NCBI GenBank assembly: GCA_013289795.1
Contig: JABCZH010000018.1
Span: 1 to 64,000, forward strand
Direction: 5' to 3'
Length of the DNA: 64,000 nt
Source of the DNA: Acidobacteriota bacterium
GTDB taxonomy: Bacteria > Acidobacteriota > Terriglobia > Terriglobales > Acidobacteriaceae
Below, piece by piece: positions 1-9,233 of the stretch. The stretch's first letter is position 1. Each line of letters starts with the position of its first letter. The notes beneath the pieces were generated by a model that was given only the letters and a program-made list of their open reading frames with translations, made no database searches and was not told where the DNA came from. The position numbers and the translations under genes were made by a program.

Positions 1-480
1 TGTATTGAAAACGGTCCAGACACTTCGCCAGTCCGCCGGGACCCGTGGTGCTGGGGCAATTGGCGTTCGCGCCGGTGGGCGGAACCTCTGCCGCCACCCG
101 CAGAAAGGTTCCCAGATTGCACAGTGACGCACTGACGATCTGCTGGTTCTGGCTGGAGACACAGGACCCGCCGCTCATGTAATAGCCCAAGCCTGCCGCC
201 GGGGATTGCAATCGCGAACGCATGCGCCGCTCGCCGTTGTAAAACAGATACTCGAAGGGTTGTGTGTTCGCCGGCACGGGAGCCTGCCAGAGATTGCCAG
301 AAGCCTGAGTCCAGCCTGAAACCGGCACACCTCCACTGATCACCGGAACCTCGCTGGGATAATTCTCCCAGGTGACCGCGACTGCTGACGTGCCGGAATC
401 ACTCGCAGTAAAATTCAAAGTCCCTGGGTTCGTGGGGCTCAACGGAAGGTAGTAAGTTCCCTCTCGCACCATCACTACAA
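1..480. repeat. Direct repeat copy 1 (matches 27651-28130)
   Basis: Position x matches position x+27650 in the same orientation. The first ~270 bases differ at only a few positions. Divergence then rises in patches (for example 277-305 versus 27927-27955) with no length change. The copy lies inside the coding sequence of the two paralogous beta-helix genes, and its left limit is outside the window. Confidence 0.9.
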
Positions 481-1291
481 TCGGCGAAGTGGGATTGCTT
501 TGCAGCAATGCTTCTACGGCGGTCTGTGCTCTTGTCACCGAAGCAAACGGTCCGTCGCTGTTCCCAAGGTTGGGACAGTCGAGCGTGCCCGACCAGGAAT
601 CGTTGCCGTTGGTGGCAACATAGAAGTTTGCAACTCCATGACCGCCGCTGCATCCCGACGCCCCAAGAAAATTGACCCCGCTGACATTGGCCCCACTCAC
701 CATAGCATTCTGGGTATACGGCGTGAAGACGACGCCAGTCTTGGCTGGGGTCACTGTATACGAGCCATTTCCAAGACCACTGAACACGTAGTTGCCAGAA
801 GCATCCGCCGTCGTGGTTGCATCGCCTGCACCACTCAAAGTGACGGTCGCGTCACCGGCGCTTAGGGCTGGCGTGATCGTCCCTTTAATACTCCACACCT
901 GCGAAGGTAGGCTGCCGAAATCAATGCCGGTAACGTCCGCGCTGCTCACCGTAATGTTCTGCTTCGAGGGGCTGAATACAAAGCCGGTCTTGCTGGGCGT
1001 GATCGTGTATGCACCATTCGCAAGTTTGGAGAACGTGTAGTTGCCGGAAGCGTCAGCCGTGGCGGTACCCTTGGCCGCGCCGCTCAAGGTGAGAGTAGCG
1101 CCGCTGGCGCCGGCTGCCGTAATCGCCCCGGAAATGCTGTAGGAACCTACAGCCGGTGGCTTGCCGCCGCCCCCGTTGCTCCCAGCAGATCCCGATGAGA
1201 TCCCGCTGCACCCGACTGCTGCGAGGACGCACACAGCCGACAAAACGACCACGAGAATTCGAATGGCCCGATTAGTGCGAAACAGTATCAT
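1..1291 (-). CDS. Beta-helix lipoprotein with two SpaA-like repeats, 3' end cut by window edge
   Basis: The reading frame is open from an ATG at 1291 to the left edge (430 codons visible, no stop), so the C-terminus lies outside. The N-terminus has a hydrophobic signal segment ending AAVGCSG, a plausible but non-ideal lipobox, then a Ser/Gly linker. Residues about 50-215 hold two copies of a carboxypeptidase-regulatory-like fold (recurring A-S-G-N-Y-x-F-S-x-L and T-P-x-K-T-G-x-V-F). After that the protein matches the N-terminal region of the secreted beta-helix protein at 25744-28437 almost residue for residue. It probably acts at the cell surface on or near polysaccharide. Right-handed beta-helix folds are common in polysaccharide lyases, but no catalytic residues can be assigned. 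The ligand is unknown. Confidence 0.8.
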   Translation of the reverse strand, partial: MILFRTNRAIRILVVVLSAVCVLAAVGCSGISSGSAGSNGGGGKPPAVGSYSISGAITAAGASGATLTLSGAAKGTATADASGNYTFSKLANGAYTITPSKTGFVFSPSKQNITVSSADVTGIDFGSLPSQVWSIKGTITPALSAGDATVTLSGAGDATTTADASGNYVFSGLGNGSYTVTPAKTGVVFTPYTQNAMVSGANVSGVNFLGASGCSGGHGVANFYVATNGNDSWSGTLDCPNLGNSDGPFASVTRAQTAVEALLQSNPTSPIVVMVREGTYYLPLSPTNPGTLNFTASDSGTSAVAVTWENYPSEVPVISGGVPVSGWTQASGNLWQAPVPANTQPFEYLFYNGERRMRSRLQSPAAGLGYYMSGGSCVSSQNQQIVSASLCNLGTFLRVAAEVPPTGANANCPSTTGPGGLAKCLDRFQY

Positions 1292-1703
1292 TATTTTCCC
1301 CGGTGAACTTCCTGGTTTCGCCCTGGCCGTCCCGCACGCCAACGCAAAACTTTCCGAAGTCAGGTTGCCACCGGGGAAAGCGGGTGAACAGGTTCCCTAA
1401 GAACGAGTATCTGGCGAAAAACCGGACGGTTTGCGCGGGAAAGGGGACCCTGTACTACAGAGTGGGGCCTCTGCAAGTTGTTGCATCTTTAGCGTCGTAG
1501 CGGAGCTGCCGGAATTGATGAACCACCGCCAGAATGGCGAGAGGGCAATCTCAGGCAAGAAAACCAAAGGACACTGAAGCTGGTGTTTACGAGTCGGAAA
1601 ATGTCACTCGAACGGCAAGACAAAAAAAGAAGCCGGAAGAGTTCCCTCATTCCGGCTAATATCGAATCGACTTCACAGCAGGTCAAATCCACACCTACTG
1701 AAA
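1292..1703. other. Intergenic region, 412 bases
   Basis: This stretch lies between two minus-strand genes. Its right end holds the terminator of the gene at 1704-2348. The rest should carry the promoter of the beta-helix gene that starts at 1291, but no convincing -35/-10 pair was seen. Short open frames on either strand lack ribosome binding sites and look like chance. Confidence 0.5.
1622..1657 (-). terminator. Rho-independent terminator
   Basis: Read on the minus strand, AGCCGGAA (1657-1650) pairs with TTCCGGCT (1638-1631) around an 11-base loop, and is followed at once by a T-rich run (TCTTTTTTTG). It sits about 45 bases past the stop codon of the gene at 1704-2348. Confidence 0.9.
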
Positions 1704-2348
1704 CTACTTGCGCGCAGCAGCAGGTCTGGGCGCAGCAGCAGATTTGGACACGGCGGGTTTGGTCGTACTGTGGGCTTCGTGAGCCTCGTTGTACCGGTTG
1801 TTCCTTTCCGCTGCGTTGGCAAAGGCATCGGGATGAGCCTGCGCCTCCTGGCGAATCTCAGGGTGCTTCGCTAAATAGCTGTCCAGTCCCGGATGCGTCG
1901 CCAAAAACTTCGGATCATCGATCAACTTCGGATTGTCCTTTAGCTCGTTGGCCACCTTTGGATGGTCACGCGCGAATTCATCTACGCTGTTCAGCCCCTT
2001 GTGGTCCCTTGCCGCATCCTGGCGCTCGGTGTGGTTGACAAACTGGTCGGGGTGGGTTACCGCGTCGGTTTTCAGCGCGGGATGAGTGCTCATATAGCTC
2101 TGCACCTTCGGGTGCGAGGCCAGCCATTGCGGATTGTTGATGAGTGAAGGGTTGTCGTGCAGTTCCTTCGCGACTTGCGGGTGATTGTTCAGGTAATTAT
2201 CCATCGTCTTCGTTTCACCCGTAGTCGGGGCCGTCATCGCGGGATCGGGAGAGGTGGCTTGCGCAAGCGCCAGCCCCGTACTCATAGTGGTGGTAAGGGC
2301 GACGGACAGGAAAACACGCTTTAGCAATTTGGGGGAAATGGTCAACAT
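1704..2348 (-). CDS. Secreted protein with HP-motif helical repeats, unknown function
   Basis: A 214-residue protein. The start at 2348 is preferred over upstream in-frame codons because GGAGG lies five bases before this ATG and the next residues form a signal peptide (basic start, hydrophobic core, ending ALAQA). The mature part repeats a unit of about 20-25 residues of the form N-H-P-x-V/L, D-N-P-x-L-I and S-H-P-x-L, in two larger blocks joined by a charged linker, and ends in an Ala/Pro/Lys-rich tail. The spacing of His-Pro and Asn-Pro suggests short helices. I do not recognise a named family. It is probably periplasmic or extracellular, transcribed alone and closed by a strong terminator. 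Confidence 0.8.
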   Translation of the reverse strand: MLTISPKLLKRVFLSVALTTTMSTGLALAQATSPDPAMTAPTTGETKTMDNYLNNHPQVAKELHDNPSLINNPQWLASHPKVQSYMSTHPALKTDAVTHPDQFVNHTERQDAARDHKGLNSVDEFARDHPKVANELKDNPKLIDDPKFLATHPGLDSYLAKHPEIRQEAQAHPDAFANAAERNNRYNEAHEAHSTTKPAVSKSAAAPRPAAARK

Positions 2349-2786
2349 TGGTGCCTCCGTTGGCAAACTGTGTGATCGCTCGGCGATCATCGCAGGGCGA
2401 CGACGCCTAATGTACGCTGAAACCCTGTGGCCCGGGAAAAGTTGTGCGGCGCGCACAGTGTTTCTTATCTGCTACTTACGGTGGGTAGAATTGTACATCG
2501 GTTCCGTAACGCTTGGCCAGAATTATTGATCGGCCAAGGCTGACCTTCGCATGGTCTAGCCAGAAGTTGGTTAAACGGTTTTATTGCAGCGATTTAGCTT
2601 TCTTGGATCTTTTCTGGAGATCGCACGACCCTGCCAGGAGTTCCCGGCGACCTCGAGACTTGCCGCTTGGTTTCCCCACCACGGAGCGGCCGACTCAGGT
2701 ACACTCGGAGCGTATCTTCAGCACGAGCAGCAGCGCAACTCGATTCCCCCCGTCGAGTCAGAATCCAGTGCGAGAGACTTTAAAGA
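2349..2786. other. Divergent intergenic region, 438 bases
   Basis: This region separates the minus-strand gene starting at 2348 from the plus-strand gene starting at 2787 and should hold both promoters. The clearest structure is an inverted repeat, CTTGGCC (2512-2518) and GGCCAAG (2532-2538), with an AT-rich centre. It could be an operator. No gene was found. Confidence 0.5.
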
Positions 2787-3914
2787 GTGGACACCTTAAC
2801 CAAGGCTTCGGCAGCGGCCGCAAGCGCCAAGATTCGCCCTGCTGTCTTCGACGATTACGCGGGTATCGCCGCCGTGGAATCGCGCAATGGCTTGCGCCCC
2901 AAGCGCCGCCCAGAGTGGGAACATCTCTGGACTGAAAATCCGGTTTGCAAGCGTATCGGCGATTGGCCCATGGGCTGGGTGGCGGAGAATGAGCGACAGG
3001 AAATCGTCGGCTACATGGGAAATGTTCCTTTTTTTTGCCATTTCAAAGGCCGCGAAATCATTGCCTCCACGGTCCATGCCATGACCATGGATCTCCCTTA
3101 CCGCGGTATCGCGGGTTTCTTCCTCCGGCGTTGCGCCAAGGTTCGCGCCGTCGATCTTTTTGTGATCAGCACGGCCAACGAGTATTCTGCGAAATTTAAT
3201 GGCATGTTTCGCACTCGGGGCACACCCGCGGGCAAATGGGACCAGTCTGCATTTTGGATCACCAACTATCACGGTTTTCTGGCCAGCACCTGCGAGAAGA
3301 AAAGATGGCCATCGGTTCTCTCCTACCCTGCAGCGGCCGCCTTGTCCACGCGAGACAGCCTGGCCGGAGCTTATTCCTGGACACAACGCCAGCGCGGCGA
3401 AGTCGAAACCTGCTCACACTTCGACGAACGTTTCGACACATTTTGGGAGGAGTTGAAACGCGCTTATCCGGAGCGGCTCTTGACCGGCCGCTCGACCCAG
3501 GATCTGCAATGGCATTTTAAGTATGCGCTGGCGGAAAAACGTGTATGGATTGCGACCGTCGAGGAACATTCTCGTCTGCTGGCCTACGCCGTCTTCCTCC
3601 GGCAAGATAAGCCGGACATTCACCTGAAGAGAATCCGTCTCATCGACTTCCAGGTCTTGAACGGCAATCATCAACTGCTAGCGCCCATGCTGGCGTGGGC
3701 AGTCCGCCGCTGCCAGGAAGAAGGCATTGACATGCTCGAAGCCTTCAGCCTGCGTCCCGACAAGCAGGCTGTGATTGACGGCCTCGCTCCGCGGCGCAGG
3801 CGCCTTCCCGCGTGGCTCTATTTTTATATGGCGACATCCAAGGGCTTAACCGAAGAATTGCGAGATTGTAACGTTTGGGATCCTTGCCAGTATGACGGCG
3901 ATGGCAGTCTGTAG
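2787..3914 (+). CDS. GNAT-like acyltransferase, paralogue of the protein at 32708-33880
   Basis: A 375-residue cytoplasmic protein, GTG start, no signal peptide. Residues about 15-130 resemble a GNAT N-acyltransferase half (IRPAVFDDYAGIAAVES, then a beta-strand stretch EIVGYMGNVP). A second half around residues 220-340 has an FKYAL strand and IRLIDFQ. It aligns along its length with the protein in the NRPS/polysaccharide run, including WPMGWV/WPIGWV, FDERFD and the end YDGDGSL/YDGDSSL. Proteins of this type in polysaccharide or peptide clusters are often predicted to transfer an acyl or aminoacyl group. The acceptor here is unknown. It stands alone, about 29 kb from its paralogue. Confidence 0.7.
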   Translation: MDTLTKASAAAASAKIRPAVFDDYAGIAAVESRNGLRPKRRPEWEHLWTENPVCKRIGDWPMGWVAENERQEIVGYMGNVPFFCHFKGREIIASTVHAMTMDLPYRGIAGFFLRRCAKVRAVDLFVISTANEYSAKFNGMFRTRGTPAGKWDQSAFWITNYHGFLASTCEKKRWPSVLSYPAAAALSTRDSLAGAYSWTQRQRGEVETCSHFDERFDTFWEELKRAYPERLLTGRSTQDLQWHFKYALAEKRVWIATVEEHSRLLAYAVFLRQDKPDIHLKRIRLIDFQVLNGNHQLLAPMLAWAVRRCQEEGIDMLEAFSLRPDKQAVIDGLAPRRRRLPAWLYFYMATSKGLTEELRDCNVWDPCQYDGDGSL

Positions 3915-4179
3915 GACTAGGCTCGCGGCCTAAGGCTGGGCTCTGAAGACGATCCGGGCCTCCTAGAGACCTTCCTCTCATCACTTCCTTCCTCTGGCAG
4001 GATTTGGCGGCGATCACTATGGTAGATAATCAGCAGTAGTCTTATTCCCCCGAATCTCAGTTTTTCTCTCTGCTCCGTGCTGAGGTGGCAAAACCGTCTG
4101 AGTTAGGACGACAGGGTTCCGCGCCAAGCTGGCGCAATCGAATACACTCTCCGCTAGTCTGAGAGGAACGACGGCACGC

Positions 4180-6006
4180 ATGTCAACTCGACGAGTGAAC
4201 GACGAGAAAAGGCTGGAGTTTGCCAAGTGGGCTCCGCTCTTGCTATTGCTGCTGCTCGGCACCGTGCCCGCGTTGTCCCAAAACAATTGCAGCGTCGCTC
4301 CACCCACCGGAACCTGCGCAGCCCCGTCACCGGTGCAGACATGGTGTGCGGGAAACAACCCCGGCAGCACCTGTCCCGGCGGAACTTCATGGATCGGATT
4401 CTCAACATCGCCGCCTGCCGCAGGTTCGTGGACAAATCAGTTCGAAGGCTTGGATGCGGCCAGCCTTCAGCATGCTGGTGTGAGGCCACGGCCGCAGCCC
4501 GATCCCAACGGCGGCGTGGGGCCAACTAATTCGAGCGGGGTTGGCCAGTACCTGGAATTCTCCGCCAATTACGTTCAAGCATTTGACCGACAGACTGGAA
4601 ACGGAATATTCAGCACGAAGCCGGGCAGCGGAGCGAGTCCCCAGCCACTGTCCGCTATGTTCCTCCCCGGCGGGAGCAACTATTGCGAGAATGGCTCAGT
4701 GGACGGCATCTCTACTTACGACCGCATCGATGGCGTATTTGTCGCGGCCAACATCTTCAACCCGGGCGGCAACAGCACCTACTACTACTGCATCGGCGTC
4801 AGCGCTGCAAGCGGCTCCGTGCCTGCCAGCAATCTGCAGGGGTCGAACAACCAGAGCAACTGGAACGTCTACGCCTACTACCTCAATCCCGCCATACCCC
4901 ACGATTCAACGGGACACCTTTACTTTCCCGATTACCAGCGCTTCGGAACCTGGTCGGACGGTTACTACGTCGCATGGGACTTGGAAGACACCACGCGGAA
5001 TTACGACATCGTGGGTTTTGAGGTGTGCAAACTCGACAAAACCAACATAATTGCCGGCCTCTCGTCGAATCCGCCCGTCTGCTACACCTACATTCCTTCT
5101 TATGTTGCCGGCCCAAACGGAACTGACAGCAGTCTGATCCATACTCTACTGCCAGCCGACTTCGAAGGCAGCAATCCTGTGCCCAGCAGCACGGCGGGAG
5201 AGTATTTCCTGGCCCAGGTAAATCCGAGTAATCCGGGAACCAACAATCAGTGCACGACAGCCCCATGCACCTCCAATCAGTTAGCGTTCTGGACATGGTC
5301 TGGATTTACTAGCGGGGCCGGTCCGACGTTTATCAATTTTCCCTCCAACCCATATACTCCGGGGTGCTACGATCCTGCGCACCCTTACAACACGATCTGT
5401 GTCCCTGAACCTTACGGCGGGGTGATCGACGGCCTTGGCGACCGGCTCAACTATCGCCTCGCGTACCGTTACCTCACCAGTGGAACCAGCGGAGAATATC
5501 TGGCCGTCGCTCAGACGGTGCAGCAGAACGCCAGCACGCAACGCACCGGCATACGCTACTATCTCATTGCAGCCGGCGCCAACCCGTTTGTTGTCCAGCT
5601 TGGAGAAATTCAGGATGCGACATATCATTTGTTCGCGTCCATGCCCAGCGTTGCGATGGATAGCAATGGGGATATCGGACTGACTTTTACCGTCACCGGA
5701 AATACGAAACGCGGTAGCGCTATGAGCTACGATCCGTCGCCGGTCTTTATGGCGATCTCTCGGAGCGGCAAGGCGGATCCGCCGGTTCTTGTTCTCAGCA
5801 ACAGCGGCGCCAGCGGACAGAACGAAACCGATGACTTCTGGGGAGAGTACGTGAGCGTCAGTTCCGATCCCAACGATGATCTGACGTTCTGGGCGGTCAA
5901 CGAATATATGAAGGGCAATCAAACCGCCAACTGCACGCCAAAGATCGGCAGCGGTTGCACTTGGGCGACGCGCGTGTTCAGATGCAAGAAAGGATCGGGG
6001 TGTTAG
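4180..6006 (+). CDS. Secreted Cys-rich protein, tandem copy 1
   Basis: A 608-residue protein with a signal peptide (hydrophobic run of leucines, cleavage near ALSQ). The mature chain starts with a Cys-rich segment (NNC, GTC, WCAGNNPGSTCPGG) and continues with alternating strands rich in Tyr, Gly and Asn that suggest a beta-propeller-like exoprotein. Recurrent motifs include DPNGGVGPT, YDRIDGVFV, FPDYQRFGTWSDG, GLGDRL and MPSVAMD. It ends CKKGSGC. It is closely related to the next gene along its whole length. No catalytic motif is recognised. The number of conserved Cys fits disulfide bonding outside the cytoplasm. Confidence 0.8.
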   Translation: MSTRRVNDEKRLEFAKWAPLLLLLLLGTVPALSQNNCSVAPPTGTCAAPSPVQTWCAGNNPGSTCPGGTSWIGFSTSPPAAGSWTNQFEGLDAASLQHAGVRPRPQPDPNGGVGPTNSSGVGQYLEFSANYVQAFDRQTGNGIFSTKPGSGASPQPLSAMFLPGGSNYCENGSVDGISTYDRIDGVFVAANIFNPGGNSTYYYCIGVSAASGSVPASNLQGSNNQSNWNVYAYYLNPAIPHDSTGHLYFPDYQRFGTWSDGYYVAWDLEDTTRNYDIVGFEVCKLDKTNIIAGLSSNPPVCYTYIPSYVAGPNGTDSSLIHTLLPADFEGSNPVPSSTAGEYFLAQVNPSNPGTNNQCTTAPCTSNQLAFWTWSGFTSGAGPTFINFPSNPYTPGCYDPAHPYNTICVPEPYGGVIDGLGDRLNYRLAYRYLTSGTSGEYLAVAQTVQQNASTQRTGIRYYLIAAGANPFVVQLGEIQDATYHLFASMPSVAMDSNGDIGLTFTVTGNTKRGSAMSYDPSPVFMAISRSGKADPPVLVLSNSGASGQNETDDFWGEYVSVSSDPNDDLTFWAVNEYMKGNQTANCTPKIGSGCTWATRVFRCKKGSGC

Positions 6007-6197
6007 GTGCAACCGAATGCACATCTGGAGCCGGTTGGACGACCTTCCCGATCGCTAAGTCATTGATTTTGCTGATGGGCAGAAGCGGCGCAAGGTTGCA
6101 CATGAATGGCAGAGGACTTGCGCTGCAAGAAGGTATTCGAGCCGAGGGGAATGGTGCGTGACTAGTGAGACTATCAGGACCGCGGAGTGATCCAAAG

Positions 6198-7973
6198 ATG
6201 AAAGTCAGAATGTACGGGCTGTTGCCGATGCTGCTCTCTTTGAGTGTGATCTCTTTCGGACAAAACAACTGCGGCGGCACACCACCCACCGGAACCTGCG
6301 CGACACCCCCCCCGGTACAGGTCTGGTGTGCGGGCAACAATCCGGGCAGTACTTGTCCAGGCGGAACCTCCAAGGTCGGCTTCTTTACCTCGTCTCCCAA
6401 AGCCGGTTCGTGGTCAGGCCAATTCGAGGGTCTGGACTCAAAGAGCATTCAAGCCGAGCAGGTCAAATTCCGTCCTCAGGCTGATCCCAACGGCGGTGTC
6501 GGCCCTACTGATGCCACTGGGGTCGGCCAGTATCTGGAAATAGCCGGTGGGTTTGTGCAAGCTTTTGACAGACAAACCGGCAATGGCATACTCAGCCGTT
6601 CGGCAAACAGCGGAGGCGACCCACAGCCCATCACTAGTCTGTTTACCCCTGGCGGGCAAAACTATTGTGGAAATAGCATGGCCGATCCCATTGCCACGTA
6701 CGACCGCATCGACGGCGTGTTTGTTCTGGCTAATACCTTCAATCCCGGCAACGCGGGTACGTACTACTACTGCATCGGGGTCAGCGCTGCCACCGGCAGC
6801 GTTCCTGCCAACAACCTGCAAGGCTCAGCCGGTCAAAGCAATTGGAACGTGTATGCGTACGATCTGAACTCCTCGATACCGAAGAACAAGAACGGCCATT
6901 ACTACTTTCCCGATTACGAGAGGTTTGGCACCTGGTCCGATGGATTCTATGTAGCCTTCGACTTGGAGGACCCGGACACCAACGATGTCAACATCGTCGG
7001 CTTTGAAGTCTGCAAACTGGATAAGGCCGATATTATCGCCGGCCTCTCGTCCAATTCTCCGGTTTGCTACACCTACATTCCCAACTACATCCCGGCAACC
7101 AATGCGAGCTTGATCCACACGCTTCTGCCCGCAGACTTCGAGGGAAGCAATCCCATCCCTAGCACTACGGCGGGTGAATATTTCCTCGCCCAGGTAAACC
7201 CAAACAACCCTGGAACCAACAATCAGTGCACTATCTTGCCATGCACATCGAATGTCCTTGCCTTCTGGACGTGGTCTGGATTCACCAGCGGCGCAGGCCC
7301 GACCTACATTTCGCTGAATGATCCATTCACTCCTGCGTGCTACACGCCTGCGCACCCCTGGAACACCGTTTGTGTGCAAGAACCCTATGGCAAGTACATC
7401 GATGGCTTGGGCGATCGCCTCATGTACCGCCTGGCGTACCGCTACGTTACCGGGACAAACGCCGGCGAGTATCTTGCCGCAGTACACACTGTCCAGGAAA
7501 GCGCCACCACTCTGCGCACTGGCGTTCGTTACTACCAGATTCTTGCCGGTACCAGTCCTACCATCACCATGAAGGGTGACCTTGCCGACAACCACTACCA
7601 TCTGTCCGCGTTCATGCCGAGCGTGGCCATGGATCACAACGGAAACCTTGGCGTCACCTTCAGCGTCACCGGCAATATCAGCACCAGCGTTTTGAACTAC
7701 GATCCTTCACCAGTATTCATTGCGGTGAGCGCGGGCAAGCCGGGTCCGATCGAGTTGGTCCTCTCCAACAGCGGCGCCAGCGGACAGGATGAGACCGATA
7801 CGTCCTGGGGCGAGTACGTCAGCGTTTCCTCCGATCCCAATGACGATCTCACCTTCTGGGCGGTGGATGAATACATGAACGGCAATCAAACCGCGAATTG
7901 CAATGGCACAACCCAGAGCGGCTGTACCTGGGCGACTCGCGTCTATACCTGCAAGAAAGGATCCGGCTGCTAG
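6198..7973 (+). CDS. Secreted Cys-rich protein, tandem copy 2
   Basis: A 591-residue protein, duplicate of the previous gene: the Cys-rich head, YDRIDGVFV, FPDYERFGTWSDG, GLGDRL, DPNDDLTFWAV and the CKKGSGC end are all kept. The ATG at 6198 is chosen over an upstream GTG at 6165 because it starts directly before the signal peptide (MKVRMYGLLPMLLSLSVISFG) and a GGAG lies about ten bases before it. The 190-base gap between the copies shows no clear similarity to the leader of copy 1, so each copy may be controlled separately. Function is not recognised; extracellular location is inferred. Confidence 0.8.
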   Translation: MKVRMYGLLPMLLSLSVISFGQNNCGGTPPTGTCATPPPVQVWCAGNNPGSTCPGGTSKVGFFTSSPKAGSWSGQFEGLDSKSIQAEQVKFRPQADPNGGVGPTDATGVGQYLEIAGGFVQAFDRQTGNGILSRSANSGGDPQPITSLFTPGGQNYCGNSMADPIATYDRIDGVFVLANTFNPGNAGTYYYCIGVSAATGSVPANNLQGSAGQSNWNVYAYDLNSSIPKNKNGHYYFPDYERFGTWSDGFYVAFDLEDPDTNDVNIVGFEVCKLDKADIIAGLSSNSPVCYTYIPNYIPATNASLIHTLLPADFEGSNPIPSTTAGEYFLAQVNPNNPGTNNQCTILPCTSNVLAFWTWSGFTSGAGPTYISLNDPFTPACYTPAHPWNTVCVQEPYGKYIDGLGDRLMYRLAYRYVTGTNAGEYLAAVHTVQESATTLRTGVRYYQILAGTSPTITMKGDLADNHYHLSAFMPSVAMDHNGNLGVTFSVTGNISTSVLNYDPSPVFIAVSAGKPGPIELVLSNSGASGQDETDTSWGEYVSVSSDPNDDLTFWAVDEYMNGNQTANCNGTTQSGCTWATRVYTCKKGSGC

Positions 7974-8128
7974 ACCTGGGTTAAGGCGATCGAAAACGCG
8001 GTTCTCGCCAGATTCCCGCTGCCTGATTCGGTCTGTTACCATAACTTCGTCGGACGCCTTGAAGGCGAAGTCTCCTTTTGTCTGCTTGCAAACATCTGTC
8101 TTGATCCAATTTCAAGGAGAGTGCTTCG

Positions 8129-9115
8129 GTGAAGATTCTGGTGGTTGGCGGAGCTGGATACATTGGAAGCCACACGGCGCGTGTCTTGCGAAACGCGGGC
8201 CTCGAGGTGTTGATCTACGACAACCTCTCCACTGGCTTCGAATTTCTCACCAAGGGCTTTGAAATGATCGTCGGCGACGTGCACGACTCCAAGAAACTCG
8301 CCGGGGCAATGAAGGGAGCGGATGCGATCATGCACTTTGCCGCCAACCACTACGTTGGCGAATCCATGATCAACCCGCGGAAGTATTTCCGCAATAATGT
8401 CGAGGGCGGCATTTCGCTCTTAAATACTGCCGTGGACGCAGGAATTAAGTATCTCATCTTCTCTTCGACCTGCTCGGTGTACGGTTCTCCAACGAAGATG
8501 CCCATCACGGAAGAGACTCCGCGGCTGCCGGTCAATCCCTACGGAATTTCCAAAGTGTTTTTCGAGGAAGCGCTCGAATCCTACGACACTGCCTACGGAT
8601 TGCGCTTCTCCGCCTTGCGCTACTTTAACGCTGCCGGCGCCGACGAAAGCGGCGAAATCGGCGAATGTCACGATCCCGAGCCTCACCTCATTCCGTTGTG
8701 CCTGCGAGCTGCCGCGGGACTCGGTGGCGAACTTCAGCTTTATGGCACCGACTATCCCACACCCGACGGCACCTGCATCCGCGATTACACCAACGTCGTC
8801 GATCTTGCCGAAGCTCACGTCAAAGCCCTGCAACACCTGATCGCCGGAAACCCGTCTTTCACGGTGAATCTGGGTACTGGCGAGGGTTCCTCGGTGAAGG
8901 AAGTCATGTCCATGGTTGAGGAAGTGACCGGCAAGAAAGTACCCCATCGCATCGTGCCGCGGCGTCCCGGCGATCCACCCGCGCTGGTCGCGGATCCAAA
9001 GCGAGCGCAGCAGATCCTGAATTGGAAGACCAAGCGCTCGCTGCGCGACAGCGTCTCGACTGCATGGAAGTGGATGCAGCGGCAGCAGGCAATAGCGGGG
9101 GCTTCGATCCGGTAA
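8129..9115 (+). CDS. galE: UDP-glucose 4-epimerase
   Basis: A 328-residue extended SDR enzyme that interconverts UDP-glucose and UDP-galactose in the cytoplasm. GTG start with AAGGAGAG about ten bases upstream. The NAD-binding loop GGAGYIGS is at residues 7-14, the catalytic pair is Tyr138 and Lys142 in NPYGISK, and the typical FNAAGAD and CIRDYTNVVDLAEAH segments are present. Length is normal for the family. It probably supplies UDP-galactose for surface polysaccharide, although it is 12 kb from the main cluster. A related UDP-sugar epimerase activity cannot be excluded. Confidence 0.92.
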   Translation: MKILVVGGAGYIGSHTARVLRNAGLEVLIYDNLSTGFEFLTKGFEMIVGDVHDSKKLAGAMKGADAIMHFAANHYVGESMINPRKYFRNNVEGGISLLNTAVDAGIKYLIFSSTCSVYGSPTKMPITEETPRLPVNPYGISKVFFEEALESYDTAYGLRFSALRYFNAAGADESGEIGECHDPEPHLIPLCLRAAAGLGGELQLYGTDYPTPDGTCIRDYTNVVDLAEAHVKALQHLIAGNPSFTVNLGTGEGSSVKEVMSMVEEVTGKKVPHRIVPRRPGDPPALVADPKRAQQILNWKTKRSLRDSVSTAWKWMQRQQAIAGASIR

Positions 9116-9168
9116 GGTTCACTCCCGTGCCGGCTACTCTCGGATGTCCGAGACCATAGTCTTGGTGA

Positions 9169-9229
9169 CAATTGTTACCGTAGGTCACATTTTTCACTTG
9201 ACGAGCACTGTTACCTAGAGTAACAATTG
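9169..9229 (+). promoter_or_regulatory. Toxin-antitoxin promoter with nested operator palindromes
   Basis: CAATTGTTAC (9169-9178) is the exact inverse of GTAACAATTG (9220-9229). Inside lie GTTACCGTAGGTCAC (9174-9188, near-palindrome) and GTTAC-CTAGA-GTAAC (9210-9224, perfect arms). TTGACG at 9198-9203 could be the -35, with a weak -10 (TAACAA) 17 bases on, overlapping the right arm. Such sites fit autorepression by the HTH antitoxin encoded downstream. Confidence 0.65.
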
Positions 9230-9233
9230 ATGG

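Noticed and set aside
5281-6024. Minus-strand open frame of 247 codons, with a similar one at 6825-7637
   Set aside because: Both are antisense to the tandem secreted proteins and lack ribosome binding sites.
6007-6099. GTGCAACC (6007-6014) facing GGTTGCAC (6092-6099) between the tandem genes
   Set aside because: The arms are 77 bases apart with nothing supporting pairing; chance is likely.
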